DNA of 64,000 bases from Rodentibacter caecimuris (GCA_001998905.1 MLAA01000004.1:44256-108255), one strand, 5' to 3'. Positions 43,187 to 53,730 are shown, numbered from the stretch's first letter. Notes: generated by a model not told the origin, from the letters alone. Numbers and translations: made by a program.

Positions 43187-46100
43187 TCAATGAGTCCAGT
43201 CTGAAATCACATTTAAGATCCGTTTATCAGAAATAGGATATTTTGTACCGATTTGTTGAGCAAACAAACTGACTCTTAATTCTTCGATCATATAGCGAAT
43301 TTCCAAAATCTCGCTAGAGATTGGTTGAGATTTAGGTAATTTGGCCAATAGTTGTTGATAAACTTGGCTAACATGTTCAACTTTCAACATTGCCGCCCGA
43401 TCGCGATTAATATCTTGAGCTAATTTATCAATACGTTTGTCTACTGCCTGCAAATAGCGCAATAAATCAGGTAAACGCTGATAACCGTGTTTTTGCACAA
43501 AATTCGGATAAATCAGCCCTGTCATTTGATTTTTAATATCGGATAAAGCAAACGCCATAGTAAAATCTAATTTTCCTTTAAGACGTTTATTAATATTAAA
43601 AGCTAGGGTCAAAAGATGCTCAACTTGTAATGCAATATCAATAGTAATTTCGTTCAAATTTTCCCTTACAAAGTTTCGCAAACACTCAAAATCCGCCTTA
43701 TTCCAAACAAAACCACCAAAATTTGCTATCAATTGATCAACGGCACAAGCGATACAATCATCAATTAGATCCAATACTCGCCCAAAAGGAGTAAAATACA
43801 AGCCGAGCTTCGCTTTATTCGGTAATTGTTCATGTAAATATTTAATTGGAGACGGGACATTTAGCAATAGTAAACGCTTCAGGCCTTGTTGCATTGCTAT
43901 ATGCTGCTCAAACTCTGTTTCAAATAATTTAATCCCAACAGAATCTTTTTCATCCACTATAGCTGGATAAGCCTTAACACTAAAACCTCGATTTTTTTGC
44001 TCATAAAATTGTGGTAACTGAGCAAAATTCCAAATATGGATCCCACTTTGTTCAATTCCGTCATCTGCAACGGCAGAAATACTTTCTTGAACTTTATCTT
44101 TTAAACTAAATTTTAATTCATCCAAATTAAGAGATTCAGCGATTTTTCTCCCCTTTTCATCGACGACACGGAAAGTCATTTTCAAATGCGCCGGAATTTG
44201 GTTCCAATTCCAATATTCCGCATCAACTCTAACTCCTGTTATTCTATGTAATTGATAAATCAAAGATTCCAATAACGGTTTTTCAAGAGGTTCGACCCGT
44301 TGTAAAAAAGCCTGAGCATAATTAGGTGCTGGCACAAAATTACGGCGATAGGATTTCGGTAAAGATTTAATTAAGGCTATAACCAATTCTTCTCTCAATC
44401 CAGGAATTTGCCAATCAAATCCTTGCATATCAATTTGGTTTAACAGGGGTAATGGAATATGAACCGTTACTCCATCAGCATCGGAACCCGGCTCAAATTG
44501 ATAAGTTAATTTCAATTTTAAATTTCCTTGATGCCAAAAATTTGGGAAATCCAATTTACTCACTTGAACAGCATTTTCGTTGGTTAAAAACGATTTTTCA
44601 AAATTTAATAAATCCGGCTGCGTTTTAGAAACTTTTTTCCACCAACTATCAAAATGGCGCTGTGAGATAATTTCCGTATCAATACGTTGATCATAAAATT
44701 CAAATAAAATTCGATCATCCACTAAAATATCACGTCGCCTACTTTTGTGTTCTAACGCCTCTATTTCTTTAATCAATCGTTGATTTTCAAAGAAAAATCG
44801 GTGTTTTGTATGCCAATTTCCTTCGATTAATGCAGACTGAATAAATATTTCCCGACAAGTTACCGGATCTATGCGGCTATAATTGACAGAACGACCAACT
44901 ACTATCGGTATACCGTATAAACTTACTTTTTCATCTGCGATTACTGCACCTTGTGATTTTGACCAACGGGGTTCCGAGTAGGATTTCTTGACTAAGTTCC
45001 CTGCTAATGGCTCTATCCATTCTGGTTCGATATGGGCAACCATTCGCCCCCATAATTTGGATGTTTCAATCAACTCTGCCGCCATCACCCATTTTGGTTG
45101 CTTCTTGAATAAAACCGAATTCGGAAAAATCGCAAAATGTGTATTTCTTGCACCTAAATATTGTTGCTTATCATTTTCTTTCAGCCCGATATGCGTCAAT
45201 AAACCATTTAATAATGCACAATGGATTGCTTCATACTCTGCCTTAGAGGAATTAATTGACATCCCCATTTCGCGAACTGTTAAACGAATTTGATGATAAA
45301 TATCCTGCCATTCACGAATCCTTAAATAGTTTAAATAATCTTTTTGACACAAGCGACGAAACTGATTTTTACTTAATGCTTTTTGCTGTTCTTGAATATA
45401 GTGCCATAAATTCAAAAAAGCGAGAAAATCAGACTTTTTATCTGCAAAACGCCGATGTTTATCATCTGCAGATTGTTGCTTTTCTTGGGGACGTTCTCTA
45501 GGATCTTGAATAGAAAGGGCCGATACAATCACTATAACTTCATAAAGGCAAGAAAAACCAACCGCACTTATTAACATTTTGGCTAAACGCGGATCAACCG
45601 GTAAACGAGCTAATTGCCTACCTTGTTCTGTTAACTTCCGTTGACGACCAAATTTAGTTTCCGCCCAATATAGCGCGCCTAATTCTTCAAGAAGTTTAAT
45701 TCCGTCTTGAATATTACGACGATCCGGCGCATCAATAAAAGGAAAAGCTTCAATATCAGACAAGCCTAACGCTGTCATTTGTAAAATCACCGAAGCTAAG
45801 TTAGTACGTAAAATTTCAGGATCCGTAAACTCAGGACGGCTATTAAAATCCTCTTCCGAGTACAAACGTATACATATTCCCTCCGAAATCCGCCCACATC
45901 GCCCCTTTCGTTGATTAGCTGAAGCTTGAGAAATTGGTTCAATCGGCAAACGTTGAACTTTAGTACGATAACTATAACGGGAAATTCTAGCGGTTCCCGT
46001 ATCAATTACATATTTAATATTTGGAATAGTCAAAGAAGTTTCAGCAACATTCGTCGCTAAAATAACTCGATTTAGTGGGCCTGGATTAAAAATTCGTTGT

Positions 46101-47107
46101 TGCTCTGTAGAGGATAAACGTGCAAAGAGCGGTAAAATTTCCGTGTGCTTCAATTCTTGTTTTTGTAGCATGTCCGCCGTATCACGAATTTCCCGTTCAC
46201 CATTCATAAAAATTAATATATCACCGCGCCCTTCTGACTGTAATTCGGTAACCGCATTTAAAATTCCTTGCAGTTGATCTTGCTCTTCACTTTCAGTAAT
46301 TGGTCGATAGCGTACTTCAACAGGAAATGTACGACCTGAAACCTCAATAATTGGTGCTCCGTTAAAATGACGAGAAAAACGCTCAACATCGATGGTTGCC
46401 GAAGTAATAATAATTTTTAGATCTGGGCGTTTAGGTAAAATTTGCTTTAAGTAACCTAAAATAAAATCATTATTTAAACTACGTTCATGTGCTTCATCAA
46501 TGATTAAGGTATCGTATTGATTTAAAAAGCGATCACGTTGAATTTCGGCCAATAAAATTCCGTCAGTCATTAATTTGATCAAGGTGTTATCACCAATCTG
46601 ATCATTAAATCTCACTTTATAGCCGACTAGCTCTCCAAGTTCCGTTTGTAATTCTTCGGCAATTCGGTTTGCCACAGAATGCGCAGCAATTCGGCGTGGT
46701 TGGGTATGTCCAATAAAACCTTTACTTCCCAAACCTAACTCAAGACACATTTTAGGAATCTGAGTAGTTTTTCCTGATCCCGTTTCTCCAGCAATAATAA
46801 CCACTTGGTGCTTGGCAATTAAACGTTGAATTTCCGCCTTACGTTGATTTACCGGTAACGTTTCTGAAAAAACAATAGGATTTTTGATCGCACTTTTTCT
46901 CTGTAAAAAACGGCGTTTGGCTAATTGGATTTGTTGTTGGATTTCTTCTATAACTGCTTTTTGAACACTTTCACTCTTGATATTGGCAAGCCCCTTAATT
47001 CGTCCGAGTAAACAACGTTGCTCAATCAGCATCATTTCATTAAGTTGTGAAAATAGATTCTTCTGTAAAGGAGTAAATTTTAATTGTGATGTTTTTCTTC
47101 TTATCAT
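43187..47107 (-). CDS. hrpA: ATP-dependent RNA helicase HrpA
   Basis: 1306-aa DEAH-box helicase. Walker A GETGSGKT (107-114), DEAH box (204-207), SAT motif ITSATID, QRKGRCGR motif VI, then the HA2/OB region and the long DUF3418 C-terminal domain seen in bacterial HrpA. In E. coli it resolves stalled, collided ribosomes and affects processing of fimbrial mRNA. Full length. Monocistronic; one uptake sequence at 45561-45569 and a one-mismatch copy near 46890. Confidence 0.96.
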   Translation of the reverse strand: MIRRKTSQLKFTPLQKNLFSQLNEMMLIEQRCLLGRIKGLANIKSESVQKAVIEEIQQQIQLAKRRFLQRKSAIKNPIVFSETLPVNQRKAEIQRLIAKHQVVIIAGETGSGKTTQIPKMCLELGLGSKGFIGHTQPRRIAAHSVANRIAEELQTELGELVGYKVRFNDQIGDNTLIKLMTDGILLAEIQRDRFLNQYDTLIIDEAHERSLNNDFILGYLKQILPKRPDLKIIITSATIDVERFSRHFNGAPIIEVSGRTFPVEVRYRPITESEEQDQLQGILNAVTELQSEGRGDILIFMNGEREIRDTADMLQKQELKHTEILPLFARLSSTEQQRIFNPGPLNRVILATNVAETSLTIPNIKYVIDTGTARISRYSYRTKVQRLPIEPISQASANQRKGRCGRISEGICIRLYSEEDFNSRPEFTDPEILRTNLASVILQMTALGLSDIEAFPFIDAPDRRNIQDGIKLLEELGALYWAETKFGRQRKLTEQGRQLARLPVDPRLAKMLISAVGFSCLYEVIVIVSALSIQDPRERPQEKQQSADDKHRRFADKKSDFLAFLNLWHYIQEQQKALSKNQFRRLCQKDYLNYLRIREWQDIYHQIRLTVREMGMSINSSKAEYEAIHCALLNGLLTHIGLKENDKQQYLGARNTHFAIFPNSVLFKKQPKWVMAAELIETSKLWGRMVAHIEPEWIEPLAGNLVKKSYSEPRWSKSQGAVIADEKVSLYGIPIVVGRSVNYSRIDPVTCREIFIQSALIEGNWHTKHRFFFENQRLIKEIEALEHKSRRRDILVDDRILFEFYDQRIDTEIISQRHFDSWWKKVSKTQPDLLNFEKSFLTNENAVQVSKLDFPNFWHQGNLKLKLTYQFEPGSDADGVTVHIPLPLLNQIDMQGFDWQIPGLREELVIALIKSLPKSYRRNFVPAPNYAQAFLQRVEPLEKPLLESLIYQLHRITGVRVDAEYWNWNQIPAHLKMTFRVVDEKGRKIAESLNLDELKFSLKDKVQESISAVADDGIEQSGIHIWNFAQLPQFYEQKNRGFSVKAYPAIVDEKDSVGIKLFETEFEQHIAMQQGLKRLLLLNVPSPIKYLHEQLPNKAKLGLYFTPFGRVLDLIDDCIACAVDQLIANFGGFVWNKADFECLRNFVRENLNEITIDIALQVEHLLTLAFNINKRLKGKLDFTMAFALSDIKNQMTGLIYPNFVQKHGYQRLPDLLRYLQAVDKRIDKLAQDINRDRAAMLKVEHVSQVYQQLLAKLPKSQPISSEILEIRYMIEELRVSLFAQQIGTKYPISDKRILNVISDWTH
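45561..45569 (-). repeat. DNA uptake signal sequence
   Basis: Inside hrpA. Confidence 0.9.
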
Positions 47108-47148
47108 TTTTATTGTTTCTGCCTGTATAACAATTTTTCAGACTAAAA

Positions 47149-47601
47149 TTATGATTTACCTAAAATTAACGACAACATTCCTGCAGCAATAAGTGGACCG
47201 ACAGGTATTCCATTGAAGAAAGCAACACCTAAAATAGTTCCTACCAATAAGCCAGTTACTAACATTGGTTGGCTACCCATTAAATTTACTCCTCGTCCAC
47301 CAAACCACGCAACAGCAATACCAACGATAACAGCAAGAAACATTTTCCAATGGAAAAATTGCATTATTCCGGGTAATGCGATTTTCCCGGTAATAATCGG
47401 ACTAAGTACACCAATGGTAAGAATGATAATACCTATATTTAAAGCATGCTTTTCCATAAAGGGAAAATAACGAGAAAGGAAGGTCTGTTGCATTAGCAAT
47501 AAGATTGTGGCGGAAATTGTAATACTATTGTTATTTCCAACTACACCAAGAAAGATCAATACGACAAGTAATAAAGCAACACCATTAAATTGTAACGACA
47601 T
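47149..47601 (-). CDS. DUF441/UPF0756 family membrane protein
   Basis: 150 aa with four to five hydrophobic helices ([69 protein letters not shown]). [40 protein letters not shown] is typical of the family. No function established. It lies between hrpA and recN on their strand with 64 bp before it. Confidence 0.9.
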   Translation of the reverse strand: MSLQFNGVALLLVVLIFLGVVGNNNSITISATILLLMQQTFLSRYFPFMEKHALNIGIIILTIGVLSPIITGKIALPGIMQFFHWKMFLAVIVGIAVAWFGGRGVNLMGSQPMLVTGLLVGTILGVAFFNGIPVGPLIAAGMLSLILGKS

Positions 47602-47665
47602 AAAAAAACTCTAACAGGTTAAAAATGGTTAAAAATTATAGCAATTTTTAACCCGTTATACTCAT

Positions 47666-49342
47666 TTATTTCACCGAATCTAGCATTTCTTGTGCATTAG
47701 CAAGAGCTAATTCGGTAATTTGACTTCCACCTAATAACCTCGCTAGTGCAGAAACTCTTTCTTGTGTGGAAAGTGCGGTCATTTTCGTTTCTGTTTTTTT
47801 ATCAACTACAAACTTTTCTACCGTAAAATGATGATGTCCTTGGCAAGCAACTTGAGGTAAATGAGTAACACAAATCACTTGGCATTTTTCACTTAATTGG
47901 CGTAATAATTTACCTACAACACTTGCTGTTCCCCCACTGATCCCCACATCAATTTCATCAAAAAGTAAAGTCGGTATGGAGGATTTATCAGAAGTCAGAA
48001 CCTGTAATGCTAACGAAATTCGCGATAACTCCCCTCCTGATGCAATTTTTGCCAGAGGTTGTGCTTGCTGTCCCAAATTACTACATAAAGTAAAACTAAT
48101 CATATCTGCACCAACAGCACTTAACTTATTATAATCTGTATGAATTTCTACAAAAAACTCAGCATTTTCCATTGCTAGATTTTTTATAGTTAGACTAATT
48201 TGACGTGCTAACTTGTCAGCAGCCTGCTGCCTTGTATTCGTTAATGATTTCGCTATATCTTGTAATTTTTCGAAGGCTTGTTTTTCTTGTTGAATTAAAG
48301 ACTCTTCGCTATCGGAGAAATCTAAAAGTGCGGTCAATTCCCCTCTTAGTTTTTTATGTAACTCAACCAATCCTTCGGGGGAAACACTGTGTTTTTTGGC
48401 AAGTTGGAATGCTTGCCCTATGCGTTGTTCTATTTCTTGCAGCAGCATTGGATCTTGTTCGATATTAGAAGATAAATGTTGTATTTCATTTGATGCTTCT
48501 TGAATCTGAATTAGTGCTTCATTCAATAGATTAAGCACATTAGCATAATTCGGATCAAGATCCTGTAGTTCCTCAATATAACGAATTGCGCGATATAACA
48601 TAGAATCAATATTCACACTTTCACTTTCGCTCAATAATTGTAAAGCAGATTGGGAAAGGCGGGTTAATTCTTCGCTATTTGAAAGACGGCGATGTTCTTC
48701 TTCTAACTCCAAATATTCATTCGGTTTCAAATTAAATTCGTCTAATTCTTCTACTTGATATTGTAGGAGTTGTTTTTTGGCCTCGTTTTCCACTACCTTT
48801 TGCTGAAAGGTTTTAACCTGTTGATGTAACGCTTTCCAGTGAGAATAATATTCACGCATCTGAATCAATATTGGCTCATTTTGTGCAAAACGATCCAACA
48901 TTTGCAGTTGATAGTCGCTTTTTAATAATAATTGAGATGAATGCTGTCCATTGATATGAATTAAATATTGTCCGATTTCTTTTAATTGGGAGGCTGATAC
49001 CGGTGTACTATTAATAAAAGCTTTAGAGCGCCCGTCATTATTAATAATTCGCCGTAAAATACATTCGGTAGGATTCTCCGGATCTAACAGCTCCTGAGTT
49101 TTTAACCATTCGGTAGCTTGGCTTTCCGGTTCAATATAAAAACTGGCACAAATATCCGCCCGCTCCTGACCTTCACGCACCATTGCGCTTTCGGTCCGCA
49201 GTCCTAAGCATAGTCCTAGCGCATCAATTGCAATAGATTTCCCTGCACCAGTTTCACCGGTAATCACAGACATTCCCTGTGCTAATTCAATATCTAATTG
49301 ACGGACAATAGCAAAATTATTAATGGTTAGCTGAGTCAACAT
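47666..49342 (-). CDS. recN: DNA repair protein RecN
   Basis: 558-aa SMC-like ATPase for double-strand-break repair. Walker A GETGAGKS (29-36), long coiled-coil arms (about 150-370), signature LASGGELSRISLALQ, Walker B LLFDEIDVGISG. In E. coli it is SOS-induced and degraded by ClpXP. Two LexA-like boxes at 49361-49398 lie 19-56 bp upstream of the ATG. Two uptake sequences are inside the gene. Confidence 0.96.
   Translation of the reverse strand: MLTQLTINNFAIVRQLDIELAQGMSVITGETGAGKSIAIDALGLCLGLRTESAMVREGQERADICASFYIEPESQATEWLKTQELLDPENPTECILRRIINNDGRSKAFINSTPVSASQLKEIGQYLIHINGQHSSQLLLKSDYQLQMLDRFAQNEPILIQMREYYSHWKALHQQVKTFQQKVVENEAKKQLLQYQVEELDEFNLKPNEYLELEEEHRRLSNSEELTRLSQSALQLLSESESVNIDSMLYRAIRYIEELQDLDPNYANVLNLLNEALIQIQEASNEIQHLSSNIEQDPMLLQEIEQRIGQAFQLAKKHSVSPEGLVELHKKLRGELTALLDFSDSEESLIQQEKQAFEKLQDIAKSLTNTRQQAADKLARQISLTIKNLAMENAEFFVEIHTDYNKLSAVGADMISFTLCSNLGQQAQPLAKIASGGELSRISLALQVLTSDKSSIPTLLFDEIDVGISGGTASVVGKLLRQLSEKCQVICVTHLPQVACQGHHHFTVEKFVVDKKTETKMTALSTQERVSALARLLGGSQITELALANAQEMLDSVK
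47771..47779 (+). repeat. DNA uptake signal sequence
   Basis: Inside recN, 3' end. Confidence 0.9.
48327..48335 (+). repeat. DNA uptake signal sequence
   Basis: Inside recN, coiled-coil region. Confidence 0.9.
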
Positions 49343-49360
49343 AATAAAAAACCTTAAATA

Positions 49361-49376
49361 CTGTATATTTATTATG
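49361..49376. promoter_or_regulatory. LexA-like box 1 of recN
   Basis: CTGTATATTTATTATG: perfect CTGTATAT half-site, degenerate other half (TATG for ACAG). 19 bp from the recN start. Confidence 0.6.
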
Positions 49377-49382
49377 TTACAC

Positions 49383-49398
49383 CTGAATTAATATACAG
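49383..49398. promoter_or_regulatory. LexA-like box 2 of recN
   Basis: CTGAATTAATATACAG: one mismatch to CTGT-N8-ACAG. Its centre is 22 bp, two helical turns, from box 1. Confidence 0.7.
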
Positions 49399-49419
49399 TA
49401 AAGTTTTTTATTCTTTTTT

Positions 49420-50313
49420 CTAAGAGAAGCTTTTCAGCCATCCTAATTTCGAACTCAATACATTGTAATAGTTATAATTTTTGATATGCAATAAACGTAA
49501 TTTATGATGGCTTTTCTCAATATGAACAATATCGTCAGGAGTAAATCCCATTGCAATTTGACTATCGCATCCCACCTCTAATTGTGAGGTATTGTGTTCT
49601 GCAAAACGTACCGAGATTTTACTATTGCCATCGACTACTAATGGGCGAGAAGAGAGTGTATGCGGGAACATTGGCACTAAGGCGATAGCATCGAGTTGAG
49701 GAGTTAAAATTGGTCCACCGGCGGACAGCGAATAAGCAGTCGAACCAGTTGGCGTAGAAATGATTAATCCGTCCGAACGCTGAGAAAAAGCAAATTTATC
49801 ATTAATATAAACATGAAAATCAATCATATGTGCAATTTTTGCTGGGTGAATAACCACTTCGTTGACAGCATTACCAACAGACATCAGATTTCCTGCACGT
49901 TCAACCTTCGCTTCTAGTAAAAATCGTTCTTCAACAAAAAATTCTCCTTGCTCTAGGCAAGCCTCAAGTTGAGTATAAGCATTTTTCGGATCAATATCGG
50001 TTAAAAATCCTAAATTTCCCCGATTAATGCCAATTAATGCAATATCATATTTAGCTAAAATTCTAGCTCTTCCCAACATATTTCCATCGCCACCGATAAC
50101 AATAGCCAGTTGAGCCCGTCGTCCAATTTCTTCCAAATCAGCAAGGTGATCTTGCGCTAACGATAGAGTTTGAGCGACTTCTTTTTCCATTAAAACTTGA
50201 TATCCTCGATCCGATAGCCAGTGATAAAGATTTTTATGTATTTGCAAATTTGTATCGTTACGAGGGCGCCCGACTAACCCTATCGTTTTGAAAGAATGAT
50301 GTAAATTTTTCAT
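49420..50313 (-). CDS. nadK: NAD kinase
   Basis: 297-aa cytoplasmic kinase that makes NADP from NAD and [14 protein letters not shown] is the GGDG motif, with [16 protein letters not shown] and [15 protein letters not shown] further on. Full length. Divergent from grpE with 111 bp between the starts, an arrangement common in gamma-proteobacteria. Confidence 0.96.
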   Translation of the reverse strand: MKNLHHSFKTIGLVGRPRNDTNLQIHKNLYHWLSDRGYQVLMEKEVAQTLSLAQDHLADLEEIGRRAQLAIVIGGDGNMLGRARILAKYDIALIGINRGNLGFLTDIDPKNAYTQLEACLEQGEFFVEERFLLEAKVERAGNLMSVGNAVNEVVIHPAKIAHMIDFHVYINDKFAFSQRSDGLIISTPTGSTAYSLSAGGPILTPQLDAIALVPMFPHTLSSRPLVVDGNSKISVRFAEHNTSQLEVGCDSQIAMGFTPDDIVHIEKSHHKLRLLHIKNYNYYNVLSSKLGWLKSFS

Positions 50314-50332
50314 AAAATTACGCTTAAATCCG

Positions 50333-50341
50333 ACCGCACTT
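50333..50341 (-). repeat. DNA uptake signal sequence
   Basis: nadK-grpE gap, overlapping the heat-shock -35 element. Confidence 0.9.
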
Positions 50342-50362
50342 GAATAAATTATAGTTTGCCAT
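50339..50362 (+). promoter_or_regulatory. predicted sigma-32 heat-shock promoter of grpE
   Basis: CTTGAA (50339-50344), 14 nt, CCAT (50359-50362, read as CCATTAT) fits the sigma-32 pattern CTTGAAA-N11/16-CCCATNT. The last bases of an uptake sequence (50333-50341) overlap the -35 element. Confidence 0.65.
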
Positions 50363-50424
50363 TATATTACAAACCAATTCAAATGTATGAATTTGATTTA
50401 TTTCCTTAGTTATTGGAGAAAAAA

Positions 50425-51003
50425 ATGTCGGAACAAGAACAAAAAATTGAAGCAACAGAACAAACCAATGAAGAAGTCATTGAGCAAGCTCAAGAACAGA
50501 CGGAAGATCCGTTAGAAGAAGCAATTTCTCGAGTTCAAGAATTAGAAGAGCAATTAAAGGCTCAAGTCGAAGAAAACGCCAAAAAAGAACAAGACATCCT
50601 ACTACGTACCCGAGCAGAAATTGACAATATTCGTCGTCGTACCGAACAAGATGTAGAAAAAGCTCATAAGTTTGCTCTTGAAAAATTTTCAAAAGATATT
50701 TTAAATACCGTTGACAATTTAGAACGAGCACTTGCTACAGCAATCAATACTGAAGACGAAAGCATTAAAGCACTGTTTGACGGAGTGGAATTAACCTTAA
50801 AAGAATTGCTTTCCACCCTTTCTCGGTTTGGTGTTGAAGCGGTTGGAGCTGTCGGCGAAACCTTTAATCCTGATTTACACCAAGCCATTTCAATGCAGCC
50901 TATGGAAGGTTTTGATGCAAACCAGATTACGGCTGTACTGCAAAAAGGTTACACCTTAAATAGCCGTGTTATCCGCCCTGCCATGGTAATGGTTGCAGCT
51001 TAA
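50425..51003 (+). CDS. grpE: nucleotide exchange factor GrpE
   Basis: 192-aa co-chaperone that releases ADP from DnaK. Acidic start, long dimer-forming helix (about 25-100, [20 protein letters not shown]), then the beta-wing domain with [20 protein letters not shown] and [18 protein letters not shown] chose ATG 50425, which has TTGGAG 7 nt upstream; the earlier in-frame codon is a TTG inside that ribosome site. Confidence 0.96.
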   Translation: MSEQEQKIEATEQTNEEVIEQAQEQTEDPLEEAISRVQELEEQLKAQVEENAKKEQDILLRTRAEIDNIRRRTEQDVEKAHKFALEKFSKDILNTVDNLERALATAINTEDESIKALFDGVELTLKELLSTLSRFGVEAVGAVGETFNPDLHQAISMQPMEGFDANQITAVLQKGYTLNSRVIRPAMVMVAA

Positions 51004-51039
51004 TTCGTTAAAGATAAACTCAATTAATAACGATTAGAT

Positions 51040-51090
51040 TACCCTTTCATCAATCGACGGAACAAGCAAGTGATGAAGGGGTAAATTTTT
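51040..51090 (+). terminator. Rho-independent terminator after grpE
   Basis: 13-bp stem TACCCTTTCATCA/TGATGAAGGGGTA (one T-G pair) with an 18-nt loop, then AATTTTT. Confidence 0.75.
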
Positions 51091-51403
51091 ATAGAATACT
51101 TGTTAATTTCTAAAAATTGTGTGGATCCTATCTACAATCTTCTTATATTTTTGCAGGAATAGAAATATTCTGATTTTTTATCTAAAGCCTACTACACAAT
51201 GTTCAACTAAAGCCAAAACCACCAAATATTATTTGAAGGCAAAGTTTGAAAGATTTTTAATATTTAGCAAAAGATTAAAAACCCTCCTCCATTGAATAGC
51301 TGTACAAAATTTTACATTTTAAATTAACCTAACACGAATGAACGCTCTGTAAAGAGCAAATATCCTAAACTTAATACTTTTCATCTCTTTTCTTTTATCA
51401 CAT

Positions 51404-51417
51404 TTGATTTAGATCAA
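51404..51417. promoter_or_regulatory. FNR box upstream of nrdD
   Basis: TTGATTTAGATCAA, perfect TTGATNNNNATCAA, about 187 bp before the nrdD start. Anaerobic activation of the anaerobic reductase is expected. Confidence 0.8.
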
Positions 51418-51517
51418 AAAAATAAATTTTTATTGATAAAAATTCTCAACAAAATCTTCAAATTTCTCAATAAAACCAATTAGTCATCCTCTTTTTGTTC
51501 AAAATAACATCTTAAAA

Positions 51518-51565
51518 ACCCTACATATTGTGTATTGATAAATACAAAAATACTATATATAGTAT
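51518..51565. promoter_or_regulatory. tandem NrdR boxes upstream of nrdD
   Basis: Box 1 ACCCTACATATTGTGT (51518-51533) and box 2 ATACTATATATAGTAT (51550-51565, a perfect palindrome). Centres are 32 bp apart, three helical turns, the spacing required by the NrdR repressor of ribonucleotide reductase genes. Confidence 0.75.
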
Positions 51566-51603
51566 ATTTCAATTCAAGCCACACAAAATATAGGATTTCT
51601 CCA

Positions 51604-53730
51604 ATGCATACTTTTTTTGTTATTAAACGAGACGGTTCCCGCTCAAGATTTGAATCTCAACGTATAGTCAATGCGATACAAAAAGCAGCTCAAGCCGTCG
51701 ACATTTACGATGATCACTATTGCCACCAGATAGCACACCAAGTTTGTGAACTTATTTTTACTCGTTACCAGTCGGAAATAGATATTCAGCAAATTCAACA
51801 ACTGGTTGAAACCCAACTGATGCAAAGTAAATATCCTGAAATTGCGCGAGCCTATATAGAGTATCGCCATGATCGAGATTTAGCGCGTGAAAAACGTAGC
51901 CAATTAACAAAAGAAATCGAAGGATTAATTGAACAAAATAATTTAGCGCTATTAAATGAAAATGCAAATAAAGATGCAAAAGTTATTCCAACACAACGAG
52001 ATTTATTAGCTGGAATTGTCGCAAAACACTACGCCAAACGCTATATTCTACCAAAAGATATTGTTGATGCTCACGAAAAAGGAGAAATTCATTATCACGA
52101 TCTCGATTATGCACCATTTTTCCCAATGTTTAACTGTATGTTGGTTGATTTAAAAGGAATGTTGACCGAAGGTTTTAAAATGGGTAATGCCGAAATAGAA
52201 CCACCTAAATCGATTGGTACAGCAACAGCGGTTACTGCTCAAATTATTGCACAAGTCGCTAGTCATATTTACGGCGGAACAACTATTAACCGTATTGATG
52301 AGGTTCTTGCTCCTTATGTTCAACTCAGCTACGAAAAACATCTTAAAACCGCAGCACAATGGAATATTCCTGATGCTAAAAACTATGCTAATACATTGAT
52401 AGAAAAAGAATGTTTCGATGCGTTTCAATCCTTAGAATATGAGGTCAATACCTTACATACAGCTAACGGACAAACACCTTTTGTTACCTTTGGTTTCGGC
52501 TTAGGCACAAGTTGGCAAGCACGTTTAATCCAACGTTCAATTCTACAAAACCGTATTCGAGGACTAGGGAAAAACCATAAAACACCAGTATTTCCAAAAC
52601 TGGTGTTCACGATAAAAAGAGGTGTCAACCATGCTGAAAATGATCCAAACTATGATATTAAACAACTGGCTCTGGAATGCGCATCTAAACGAATGTATCC
52701 GGATATACTCAATTATGATCAAGTTGTCAAAGTTACCGGTTCGTTTAAAGCGCCAATGGGCTGTCGCAGCTTCCTTGGTGCTTATCAGGAAAATGGCGAA
52801 TATTTCCACGATGGACGTAATAACCTAGGCGTGATCAGTTTGAATTTACCTCGTATTGCATTGGAAGCACAAGGAAACGAAGAAAAATTCTACCGCACTT
52901 TAGATCAACGTTTGGCTATTGCAAAAAAGGCTCTGATGACCCGAATTGCTCGTTTAGAGAATACTAAAGCCAGAGTCGCGCCAATTTTATATATGGAAGG
53001 AGCTTGCGGTGTGCGTTTAAATGCAAACGACAATGTGGCAAATATTTTCAAAAACGGACGCGCCTCTATTTCACTTGGTTATATCGGTATCCACGAGACC
53101 ATTAATGCACTATATGGCAATCGCCATATTTTTGACGATCACCAATTACGCCAGAAAGGAATTGAAATCGTAGCTTATTTACAACAAGCAGTGAAACATT
53201 GGCAGCAAGAAAGCGGTTACGCTTTCAGCCTGTACTCCACACCAAGTGAGAATTTATGTGATCGTTTCTGCCGACTCGATACCAAACAATTCGGCGTAAT
53301 TGAGGGCGTTACTGACAAAGGCTACTACACTAACAGCTATCATTTAGATGTAGAGAAAAAGGTGAATCCCTATGATAAATTGGATTTTGAAATGGCCTAT
53401 CCGCCCTTAGCAAGTGGTGGCTTTATTTGCTACGGCGAATACCCGAACATCCGACATAATCTCAAGGCCCTGGAAGATGTTTGGGATTATAGCTATGATC
53501 GTGTTCCTTACTATGGAACAAATACACCAATTGATGAATGCTATGAATGTGGATTTAGTGGGGAATTTAATTGTACCAGTAAAGGCTTTGTTTGCCCAAA
53601 ATGTGGCAATCACGATAGTGAGAAAGTCTCAGTAACCCGACGAGTATGCGGCTATTTAGGTAGTCCAGACGCGAGACCATTTAATCCGGGTAAACAAGAG
53701 GAAGTGAAACGCAGAGTAAAACATCTGTAA
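51604..53730 (+). CDS. nrdD: anaerobic ribonucleoside-triphosphate reductase
   Basis: 708-aa class III reductase that makes dNTPs without oxygen using a glycyl radical. An ATP-cone occupies about 1-95 (FFVIKRDGSRSRFESQRIVNAIQ). The radical site is Gly683 in RVCGYLGSPDARPFN, preceded by four zinc cysteines (CYECGFSGEF, CPKCG). I chose the ATG at 51604, with AGGA 8 nt upstream and start MHTFFVIKRDG, as in E. coli; the frame is open further up from 51535, through the NrdR-box region. NrdG follows. Confidence 0.96.
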   Translation: MHTFFVIKRDGSRSRFESQRIVNAIQKAAQAVDIYDDHYCHQIAHQVCELIFTRYQSEIDIQQIQQLVETQLMQSKYPEIARAYIEYRHDRDLAREKRSQLTKEIEGLIEQNNLALLNENANKDAKVIPTQRDLLAGIVAKHYAKRYILPKDIVDAHEKGEIHYHDLDYAPFFPMFNCMLVDLKGMLTEGFKMGNAEIEPPKSIGTATAVTAQIIAQVASHIYGGTTINRIDEVLAPYVQLSYEKHLKTAAQWNIPDAKNYANTLIEKECFDAFQSLEYEVNTLHTANGQTPFVTFGFGLGTSWQARLIQRSILQNRIRGLGKNHKTPVFPKLVFTIKRGVNHAENDPNYDIKQLALECASKRMYPDILNYDQVVKVTGSFKAPMGCRSFLGAYQENGEYFHDGRNNLGVISLNLPRIALEAQGNEEKFYRTLDQRLAIAKKALMTRIARLENTKARVAPILYMEGACGVRLNANDNVANIFKNGRASISLGYIGIHETINALYGNRHIFDDHQLRQKGIEIVAYLQQAVKHWQQESGYAFSLYSTPSENLCDRFCRLDTKQFGVIEGVTDKGYYTNSYHLDVEKKVNPYDKLDFEMAYPPLASGGFICYGEYPNIRHNLKALEDVWDYSYDRVPYYGTNTPIDECYECGFSGEFNCTSKGFVCPKCGNHDSEKVSVTRRVCGYLGSPDARPFNPGKQEEVKRRVKHL
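52892..52900 (-). repeat. DNA uptake signal sequence
   Basis: Inside nrdD. Confidence 0.9.

Larger units (their letters stand above)
51004..51603. other. grpE-nrdD intergenic region
   Basis: 600 bp without a gene. It holds the grpE terminator, then featureless DNA, then the nrdD control region with an FNR box and two NrdR boxes. Confidence 0.6.
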
